NCBI GenBank assembly: GCA_964449305.1
Contig: CAYUYM010000092.1
Location: forward strand, 1 to 13,490
DNA: 13,490 nt
Direction of reading: 5' to 3'
Source of the DNA: CAYUYM01 sp964449305
GTDB lineage: Bacteria; Bacteroidota; Ignavibacteria; SZUA-365; CAYQST01
Of this stretch, positions 1 to 7,200 are shown piece by piece. A program made the translations under genes and the position numbers. Numbering within the stretch: position 1 is the first letter of the stretch; each line of letters starts with the position of its first letter. Below the pieces are notes generated by a model. The model ran no database searches and had not been told where the DNA came from. It worked only from the letters and a program-made list of their open reading frames with translations.

Positions 1-63
1 ACCGCCCCCCCGGGCAACCACGCCCTGCTGGCGATCGGAGCGGAGAAGGCGGTGGACGGATGA
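1..63 (+). CDS. C-terminal end of an unidentified plus-strand gene (partial)
   Basis: Frame 1 from the first base is open for 20 codons and ends at TGA (61-63). The visible residues are TAPPGNHALLAIGAEKAVDG. Nearly all third codon positions are G or C, as in the long genes of this window, which is the main reason to think it is coding. The product cannot be named from so short a tail. It would converge with the cyclase gene on the other strand, leaving a 72-base spacer (64-135) in which I see no convincing terminator; the only inverted repeat there is GGAC-TCG-GTCC at 123-133, with a stem of 4 bp. The alternative is that this is chance open frame in GC-rich DNA. Confidence 0.4.
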   Translation, partial: TAPPGNHALLAIGAEKAVDG

Positions 64-135
64 CCGTGCTAGTGATGGGGTGCATCCCGCGGGGAGAGCC
101 ATGTGTGCATCGCCCCGACATAGGACTCGGTCCCC

Positions 136-1986
136 TCACTCATCCTGCATCCACCACGTCTTCATCACGCCCTTGCCCTTGATCTCAATGTCACCTCGCT
201 CGATGAAGGTGAAGGGGGCATCGTCCCCGGTGGCAAGCTCGGACGCGCTTCGTTCGAGTGACTCCTTGAAGCGATCCGTGATCTGTATCCGTCCCGGTTC
301 ACCGAACTGCTCCATTCGTGCCGCCGTGTTGACTGCATCACCCCAGAGATCGTAGATGAACTTCTTGCGGCCGATGACGCCGGCCACCATGGGACCGCAA
401 TCGATGCCGACGCGGAAGCGGATCTGATATCCGTTCTCCGACGTGTAGCCATTCATCCGGCGCATGGTTTCTCGCGCGAAGGCGGAGGCCGCCTGTGCAT
501 GATCCGTGCGTTCCTCTGGAATGCCGGCAGCCGCCATGTAGCAGTCGCCGATGGTCTTGATCTTTTCGATGTGGTACTTCTCCGCGACCGCGTCAAACTC
601 GGTGTACACCTTGTCGAGCATCTGCACGATCTCGGTTGCAGTCACCGCCTTCGACATGGGTGTGAATCCGGCGATGTCGATGAAGATCACGGATGCCTCG
701 TGGAACTGATCGGCAATGAACTGTTCCCGTTTCTTCAGACGTCTGGCGATCTGCTTCGGAAGGATGTTGAGGAGCAGCTTCTCGGATTTCCCCCTCTCCT
801 TCCAGAGGATGAAGAGAAACAGGATCATGATGGCCGCCATCCCGCCCGAGAAGAAGATGATCAGGTTCTTGCGCGCCGCCTGCTCCTCCTGGATGATGAG
901 CTCCTTCGCACGGATCTCCCGCTGCTGCTGCGCCGCAAACGCCGCCGTCTTCCGCTGCGCCTCCTCCTTCATCGCCTCGGCCTCGTAGCGCTCGAGCTTC
1001 GCCATCCCCGATTCCACTGCATGCACCCTGCCCAGGTGCGTGTTGGCAGCGATCCAGGGTTCAAACAGCGCACGCCAGCGGATCCGGATGGGATAGAGCA
1101 TGGTCTGGACATAGGCCTCGACGCAGACATCCACCACCTTCATGCACATGGCACGGCGGGCCCGTTCGGAAAGAACGCCGTTGATCGTGGTGGCTTTCAC
1201 CGTGGTGTCACCGATCCAGCGCACGAGCCCGGCAGCATGGGCGACATCAATGTCCACCACCTGCTGCGATGCACTCCGCGCTTCGGCCGAGGCGTTGGCC
1301 TCTGCGAACAACTCCATTGCCCGCCGATACTGCTGCTGCTCCACGAGGGTCGACGCAAGCTCCAATTGCAGCGTGCAGATCAGGACACTGTCGTTGAGCA
1401 GCACCGCCTCGTCACGACCGCGGGAGGCAAGGTCGCGCGAGGCATCCACCGAGCCACGCATCCTTTGCACGCGCGCCGCAGCGGCGAGGTGAGCACAGCA
1501 CTCCCGCCTGAATCCGTGCCCGGTGGCCAGGGCGATCGCCGCTGTGTGACAGATCAGGGCGGAGTCAGGATGGTGCAGGGCGACATACGTTTCGCCCAGG
1601 TCCGCAAGCACCGCGAGCGTCATCGGGTGGTATCCGATGATGCGGAAGATGTGGAGGGATGACGTCAGCATGTCCCGTGCGATCACGTTGTCCAGCAGAT
1701 CCAGATAATGCCGGCCGAGGATCGCAGCGCACATCGCCTCCCCCCATCGGTACCCGAGGGCCCGGGCAAGCTCGTACCCCTCCATCGCGCTGGCATAGCG
1801 CTGATCCATGTCCACCATGGCGAGGCGGATGAGCAGGTTGACGCGTGTCTCATCCCCGCGGGCATGGTTCGAAAGCCGGAGGACCAGGGAATCGCGCACC
1901 GGCGCCTGCTGTGCGTGGCACGGAACCGCCGGCATGCAAAGGAGCGCCATGGCAACCGCCATGATGCGAAGGGATGCGACAGGCAT
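136..1986 (-). CDS. Membrane-bound class III adenylate cyclase with exported helical (TPR-like) sensor domain
   Basis: A 616-residue protein predicted to make cAMP from ATP at the inner face of the cytoplasmic membrane. Layout: signal peptide (about 1-25, ending AHA-like CHA|QQ); alpha-helical region of TPR character (about 30-320); charged coiled coil (about 325-373); one membrane segment (about 374-395); a linker with the LLLNILP motif (404-410) that commonly precedes cyclase domains; catalytic domain (about 430-613). Catalytic residues look complete: metal-binding D437 (FIDIAGFT) and D481 (TIGD), purine-selecting K477 and D546 (YDLWGD), and N553 and R557 (VNTAAR). The K/D pair points to ATP rather than GTP. 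With a signal peptide and one later membrane span, the helical region should lie outside the membrane and act as sensor; its ligand is unknown. The start is set by GGAG 5 bases upstream. It is the last minus-strand gene, 135 bases after the preceding T9SS-cargo gene. Function as a cyclase is strong; the sensory role is inferred. Confidence 0.93.
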   Translation of the reverse strand: MPVASLRIMAVAMALLCMPAVPCHAQQAPVRDSLVLRLSNHARGDETRVNLLIRLAMVDMDQRYASAMEGYELARALGYRWGEAMCAAILGRHYLDLLDNVIARDMLTSSLHIFRIIGYHPMTLAVLADLGETYVALHHPDSALICHTAAIALATGHGFRRECCAHLAAAARVQRMRGSVDASRDLASRGRDEAVLLNDSVLICTLQLELASTLVEQQQYRRAMELFAEANASAEARSASQQVVDIDVAHAAGLVRWIGDTTVKATTINGVLSERARRAMCMKVVDVCVEAYVQTMLYPIRIRWRALFEPWIAANTHLGRVHAVESGMAKLERYEAEAMKEEAQRKTAAFAAQQQREIRAKELIIQEEQAARKNLIIFFSGGMAAIMILFLFILWKERGKSEKLLLNILPKQIARRLKKREQFIADQFHEASVIFIDIAGFTPMSKAVTATEIVQMLDKVYTEFDAVAEKYHIEKIKTIGDCYMAAAGIPEERTDHAQAASAFARETMRRMNGYTSENGYQIRFRVGIDCGPMVAGVIGRKKFIYDLWGDAVNTAARMEQFGEPGRIQITDRFKESLERSASELATGDDAPFTFIERGDIEIKGKGVMKTWWMQDE

Positions 1987-1991
1987 GGGGT

Positions 1992-1995
1992 CTCC
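1992..1995 (-). promoter_or_regulatory. Ribosome binding site of the cyclase gene
   Basis: GGAG on the minus strand, 5 bases before the ATG at 1986. It supports that ATG over the internal ATG eight codons later, and keeps the full signal peptide. Confidence 0.6.
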
Positions 1996-2043
1996 GGGAT
2001 TGGTGGACAGAGGACTGTGGGTGAAGAATGGATGCCGCCTTCA

Positions 2044-2081
2044 CCACAAAGCCACCAGGGCACCCCCCGGTGGCTTCGTGG
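2044..2081 (-). terminator. Strong hairpin between the T9SS-cargo gene and the cyclase gene
   Basis: Arms 2044-2056 and 2069-2081 are complementary over 13 positions (core AAGCCACC / GGTGGCTT), with a 12-base loop. The single mismatch on the plus strand becomes a G-U pair in the minus-strand transcript, so the stem is continuous only in the direction in which the genes are read. It lies 40 bases past the stop at 2122 and 57 bases before the cyclase start. No run of T follows, so it is not a textbook intrinsic terminator. It could be a partial terminator, an mRNA 3' stabiliser or a processing site that lowers cyclase expression relative to the genes upstream. Confidence 0.4.
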
Positions 2082-2121
2082 ATTCACAGAGACGTCATTG
2101 TTCAGTCCGGATTGTGGACAA

Positions 2122-4212
2122 TCATCGCGCCACAACCAGCATGCGCTGGACAGGCGCTCCCCCGTCCACCGTCATCCGCAGCAGGTAGCTGCCCGGCGCG
2201 AGGCCGGATGCCGGCAGTGTTGCCATGTGCGATCCGCGTGATCGCGTCTCCTGGACAAGCGTGCGCACTTCGCGCCCCATCATGTCGTACAGCGCCAGGT
2301 GTACGTTGCCGCCCGCGATGAGTGCGTACTGCACCGTGGCCTGGCCGCGCACGGGGTTCGGATGCACGTCGATGGTCATCGCCTGCACGTCCGACGACAG
2401 GGAGGCAAGGATGATGCCCGCGTCCGGGATCGTCCGGCCATTGGCATCGCCCAGCTCGTTCTCGATGCCACCCGTGATCTCCGGCACACACTCCGCACCG
2501 TCATAGAGCGGCAGCGCCTCCATCGTGAGGTACAGCAGCGGATCGCCCGCCCGCAGAGTCCGCGGTGTGAGCGTGCACCACTCAAGGCGTGTCACACCAT
2601 CGCCGCGCACAAGCTGGACGGCGTCGTCATCACCCGCCGCGATCCGTGCGCCTGTGATGCGCACCGACGGATCGTCGCGGAACAACAGCGTCACCGCGCC
2701 CACCTCCATCGCCGTCTCCACGCGCACCGGCAGCTCGGCCGCCCCGCCCTGCGACAGCGGCACCGTACCCTCGTGTCGCACGGCGATCAGCGGATGTGCG
2801 TCCTCCTTCTTGTTGCCCGAAGGCGGGAAGTAGGAGGCGTTCACATCGCCGGCGCATAGCGCAAAGAACGGCGTGATGGCATTCGCACTGTCCACGGTGA
2901 TGGTGAAGTCCGTGAAATAGTTGGTCGGTGTCGCAAGCGTGCCGCGCACGCCTGGCGTGTTGCCCTGCGTGAACAACCACTTCGCGACATCGAACACCGT
3001 CGGGTTGTTGGAGGTGTAGGCCGTGCGCATCGCAAGCGCGTCTGTGTTGTCGATGGTCGGAACGAACAGGGGCGGTGTGGCCCAGGTCGGCGCCTTGACG
3101 TCTCCCGCCATGCGGATGAGCAGCGGCGAGGGTGCGAGAAGCGTCGATCCCTGGGCGTGCCGAAGCACGGCGAGGTAGTCCGACGAGTTCACGCCACCCC
3201 AGGTCAACCAGTTGCCGCCACCCGCGGATTCGAGGCGAAGCGTGTAAACACCCGTGGGCAGCGCGGGGATGCTGTAGAAGCCCGAGGTGGCCGTCACCAC
3301 CGAGGCGCGCGGAGTGCCCGTGGCCGTCGGTCCGTCGAACACCTTGACTCGGACACCGTTGATGCCCGAGCTCTGCACGTTGAGGTACTTCACGTAGCCC
3401 GTCACCGCACAGTCGTTCACCGCGATCTGCACGGGTGCGGAGGGCAGCGCATCACACACACCGCTGCGCACAATGGCGCGGAACTGTGTCGATTCGAGCA
3501 ACACGCCCGCCGCCGCGCGAGGCAGCGTGTCGGATGCCACGGCGATGTCGGTCCATGAGGTGAACGGCCTGGTTGATCGCTGCCATTTCTCGACGAGGCC
3601 CATCTGGCCGGCCAGCACAAGATCCGCCAGCGGCAGCGAGCCGCTGCACACGGCCGAGGAGGCAATGACAGCACCGCCCACTGTCGTGGGTGACACGGTG
3701 ATGCAAACGACGTTGGAGACCTTCGCCGTCAGCCAGTCGGGATTGCAGGAGACACGCACGAGGCGCCGGAACCAGGTGGTCTGTGTGATTGCACCGGGCG
3801 CATACCCCGGCCCGGCCGCGATGGGAGTCACATCGTAGAATCCCGTGTCGCTCCCCTCCGTGGAGTACTGCCACCGGTATTCCAGCTCACCGATGTCGCT
3901 GGACCAGTCCGGCGGCGAGATTGCCGTGAGGGGCGACGGCACATCGCCCTCGCAGATGGTCTGCGACCCCGTGATGGCGCCTGGTGTGGATGGATCGGCG
4001 CAGTGTTCCTGCGCGGGGATGAAGCCCTCGCGGTTGACGAGGCTACCGTTGACGGTGCCCACAGAGATGGGCTGCCCCAGCGTCCCGAAATTGGAATACT
4101 CGGTGTTGCCGGACCAGCCTCCCCCACCGGGGAAGACGTCCGTCTTGTTCTGCTGCGCGAGGGCGCCCGAGGCGCCGCAGCACAGCAGCAGGAGGATGAT
4201 GAATGGTCGCAT
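2122..4212 (-). CDS. Secreted multidomain protein with T9SS type A sorting domain
   Basis: A 696-residue exported protein, function unknown. Signal peptide about 1-19 (MRPFIILLLL… ALA|QQ). Residues 28-65 carry a GGGGW…GTLGQP…GF motif common in secreted proteins of this group. Two Ig-like repeats follow (about 73-173 and 177-265, each with ICEG/VCSG-like starts and a W in the core), then a carboxypeptidase-regulatory/SdrD-B-like beta domain (about 268-330). Segments VNSSDYLAVLRHAQG (341-355) and AGDVNASYFPP (454-464) resemble dockerin-type calcium loops; residues about 473-565 resemble a cohesin-like beta sandwich (ELPVRVET…). The C-terminus (about 612-696: HPNP, LYDMMGREV, LAPGSYLLRM) is a T9SS type A sorting domain, so the protein should cross the outer membrane and be surface-attached or released. 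The frame stays open upstream to 4410, but that part overlaps the preceding gene and is not signal-like; ATG 4212 has GGGAG 8 bases before it. It lies 20 bases after the giant fibre-like gene, so co-transcription is likely. Confidence 0.88.
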   Translation of the reverse strand: MRPFIILLLLCCGASGALAQQNKTDVFPGGGGWSGNTEYSNFGTLGQPISVGTVNGSLVNREGFIPAQEHCADPSTPGAITGSQTICEGDVPSPLTAISPPDWSSDIGELEYRWQYSTEGSDTGFYDVTPIAAGPGYAPGAITQTTWFRRLVRVSCNPDWLTAKVSNVVCITVSPTTVGGAVIASSAVCSGSLPLADLVLAGQMGLVEKWQRSTRPFTSWTDIAVASDTLPRAAAGVLLESTQFRAIVRSGVCDALPSAPVQIAVNDCAVTGYVKYLNVQSSGINGVRVKVFDGPTATGTPRASVVTATSGFYSIPALPTGVYTLRLESAGGGNWLTWGGVNSSDYLAVLRHAQGSTLLAPSPLLIRMAGDVKAPTWATPPLFVPTIDNTDALAMRTAYTSNNPTVFDVAKWLFTQGNTPGVRGTLATPTNYFTDFTITVDSANAITPFFALCAGDVNASYFPPSGNKKEDAHPLIAVRHEGTVPLSQGGAAELPVRVETAMEVGAVTLLFRDDPSVRITGARIAAGDDDAVQLVRGDGVTRLEWCTLTPRTLRAGDPLLYLTMEALPLYDGAECVPEITGGIENELGDANGRTIPDAGIILASLSSDVQAMTIDVHPNPVRGQATVQYALIAGGNVHLALYDMMGREVRTLVQETRSRGSHMATLPASGLAPGSYLLRMTVDGGAPVQRMLVVAR

Positions 4213-4220
4213 GATTGACG

Positions 4221-4225
4221 CTCCC
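4221..4225 (-). promoter_or_regulatory. Ribosome binding site of the 696-residue T9SS-cargo gene
   Basis: GGGAG on the minus strand, 8 bases before ATG 4212 and entirely inside the 20-base gap after the giant gene's stop (4233-4235). It decides the start and removes 66 spurious N-terminal residues that an ORF caller would add. Confidence 0.65.
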
Positions 4226-4232
4226 ACCAGCA

Positions 4233-7200
4233 TCAGAAGCCCACGGGGGCTTTGTTGGTGAAGTTCGGCAGGTTGAAGGTCGTTGTCCCATTGCCGCCAT
4301 ACTGTATTCCGATGACGGCGTACAACGCCTGGTATTGCGTGATCGACAATGTCTGACCCTTGCATTCCATGAAATTCGTGGGGATGTAGTTCGTGCTGGC
4401 TGCGGCGCACATGAGGATCTCACCAATGAAATGACCATCGTACACATCTCCGGATGGGAAGTACCCGTCGACACAGATGAGGAAGCGGATGCCCTGCTGT
4501 GGGCCGCCCCCATTGGCCCACGACACGCCGCCAGAGCCGTTGGTGGTGAGCACCTGACCGGAAGTCCCGCCGCTGCCACCCGGCTTGAGGATGATGGAGC
4601 CACTGGTGACGGAAAGTCCACTCGTGGAGGACACGCTTGTCGCTGACACCGAGGTGAAGGTTCCGGCCGCCGGAGTGGAGGAACCAATGGCCCCCGGAGC
4701 CGCCCAGTTGATGCGCGCGTTGTCGATGGTGCCGCTGGTGATCTTCGATGCATCGAGATTGCCGATGTAGGCTGAGGAAATCGCCGTGCCGTTCCATGTG
4801 CCCGACGTGATGGTGCCTGCGGCAAAGTTGCCCGTTGCATCACGCAGCACGATGGTGTTGGGGGTGTTGAGGGAGGTCGCCGTCGTTGCGCTGTTGGCCA
4901 CCTTCCCCGCCGTCGAGATGGTCGCGAGTTTCGTGTCTGTGATGGCAGCCGAGGCGGAGACGTCGGCATTGGTGATGAGCGAGGTGCTCAGAGTGCCGGA
5001 TGCGTCATTGTGCAGCACGCCGGCCGTGGCCATCGCCGGGATGGCGATGGCGCCGGTGCTGCCGATGGTGAGGCGTGACGTGTTGTTTGTCAACAGCGTA
5101 AGACCGTAGGCGTCCAGCGTCCCGAGGCTCATCGCCGCGGCAAAGGTGTTGCCACCGTTCGTGACGTCGCCCGACCCGCTGCCGCCCGAGGCCCACGCTG
5201 TTGTGCCGTCGCCATTGGTCTTGAGGAACATCCCGCTTGTGCCGCGTGTGGTCGGCAGAGTGAGCGAGGTCCCGGTGCCATTGTCATTGAATGTCAGCGA
5301 ACCACCGATGGTGGTGTTGGCATTCTTGAGGATGGTGACCGCATTCCTGCGCAACGCCTGACCGTCACCGTTGCCGATCACGAAAAGCCGGTCCGTAGCG
5401 GCAGGGGTGGTGGCTCCGCCGGTGGTTGTCGCATACGTGGTTGCGTAATAGCCCAGAACTGTTTCACCATAGGACTTGGCGACGTTGTCTCTTCCGGCGG
5501 CGAGGGAGTAGTCGCCGGAGGCCGTGTTCAGGTCACCACCGAGAACGGAGCTCAGTGCTGCTGTCGCTGAATTGTTTGTCCCTCCAATGATCGCGGCATT
5601 GTCCCCGGACGCGGTGTTGCTGGCTCCACCGGACACTGTCGCGTCCATTCCTGCCGTGTTCCCCCAGCCACCAGCGATTGTTGCGAGATACCCGCTTGCG
5701 GTGTTGTAGTTGCCTCCGCCGACCGACGAGCCATCGCCGCTTGCCGCGTTGTATGAACCTCCCGACACTGTGGCGCTGTTGCCGGTCGCATCCGAGTTGT
5801 ATCCGCCGCCAATGCTGGCGTAAGTGGCTGTGGCGGCATTGAGGTAGCCGCCGGCGACGGTGCTGGACTCGCCCGATGCCGTGTTGCCGATACCACCACT
5901 GATCGTGGATGAGATGCCTGAGGCGACCTGCGTGGCATCAGCGCGTCCCAACTGCAGATCGATGGAATGAGAACCGCGATTGTTCCCCCCCAACGCGGTC
6001 CCATCCGGTTCTCTGGTCATGAGCGCGCCCGATCCCTTCGGAGACAGCACGAGGCTGGCATTGTCTCCGGCATTGACGGGCTTCAAGCGCACGCCCGTCT
6101 TCGAGCCGTACAGGAAGCTGCTCTCCTCGATGTTCGCGAGCGCCTGTGAGGACCATTCGGGAGCCGTGCCAGCGCCGTTCATCCTGAGCACCTGCCCGGG
6201 TGTCCCTGCGGTGAGATGTGCCGTGGTGCCGATTGCCGATTGATAGGGCAGCGATGATGGTCCGCCGCCGGCGAGGTTGGTGGCCGAGGATGCGGTGCCG
6301 GTGAGGGCGGCCGTGATGGTCCCAGCCGAGAAGTTGCCCGAAGCATCACGTGCCACGATGGTGGAAGCCGTGTTCGTGTTCGTCGCCGTCGTCGCACTGT
6401 TGGAGACCTTCCCCGCCGTCGCAATGGTCGCGAGCTTCGTGTCCGCGATTGCGGCCGTGGCGGAGACGTCCGCATTGGTGATGAGCGAGCTGCTCAAAGT
6501 GCCCGATGCGTCATTGTGCAGCACACCTGCCGTGGACATGGCCGGAATGGCGATGGCGCCGGTGCTGCTGATGGTGAGGCGGTTCGTGGAGTTCGTCTTG
6601 AGTGCAAGGCTTTGGTTGTCGAGAGTCCCGAGGCTCATGGCCGCGCCGTACGTGTTGCCACCATTGACCACGTCGCCGGTGGCCGAGCTGACCGCGGTCC
6701 ATGTCGTGGTGCCGTCACCATTCGTCCTGAGCACCTGTCCGTTCGTGCCGCGTGTGGTTGGCAGAGTGAGCGACGTCCCCGAACCATTTCCATTGATCGT
6801 CAAGGAACCACCGATGGTGGTCGTGGCATCCTTCAGGATGGTGATGGCATTCCTTCGCGTGTTGTTGTTGTCTCCGTTCCCGATGGAAAACAACCGGTCC
6901 GTGCCGACAGCGTTGGTGGCGCCACCCGTTGCCGGCGTGTAGTTGGAAGCGAAGTATCCGAGCACGATTTCCGCGAAGGAGGGGGCGGTGTTGTACCAGC
7001 CACCCACGACCGAGAAGCTGCCGGAGGCCGTGTTGATGTCACCACCGAGGGAGGTGGAGTAGGGCCCGGTGGCATTGCTGTTGCTGCCACCGACGACCGT
7101 GGCATAGTCATTGGTGGCCGTGTTCTGGAATCCACCGGAGATTGTTGCTCCCATGCCGGTCGCCTGATTGGTGCTGCCACCACCGATGGTGGCATAGGTG

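Noticed and set aside
499..1662. 387-codon open frame on the plus strand, opposite the cyclase
   Set aside because: It is the antisense of a gene with clear catalytic motifs. Its product is rich in Arg, His and Leu with no recognisable domain, as expected for shadows in GC-rich DNA.
136..1986. Guanylate cyclase
   Set aside because: The purine-selecting positions are K477 and D546, as in adenylate cyclases, instead of E and C.
2122..4212. Lipoprotein signal in the 696-residue protein (LLLLCC)
   Set aside because: The residues before the cysteines are leucines rather than the small residues of a lipobox, and an ALA|QQ cut follows.
4213..4410. Upstream start at 4410 for the 696-residue T9SS cargo
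   Set aside because: Those 66 residues are antisense-free overlap with the 3' end of the giant gene in another frame, carry no signal peptide, and are bypassed by ATG 4212 with its own ribosome site.
4233..4432. Prophage fragment, because of the tail-collar-like C-terminus
   Set aside because: The protein has a signal peptide and a bacterial envelope-type N-terminus, and no other phage gene is in the window.
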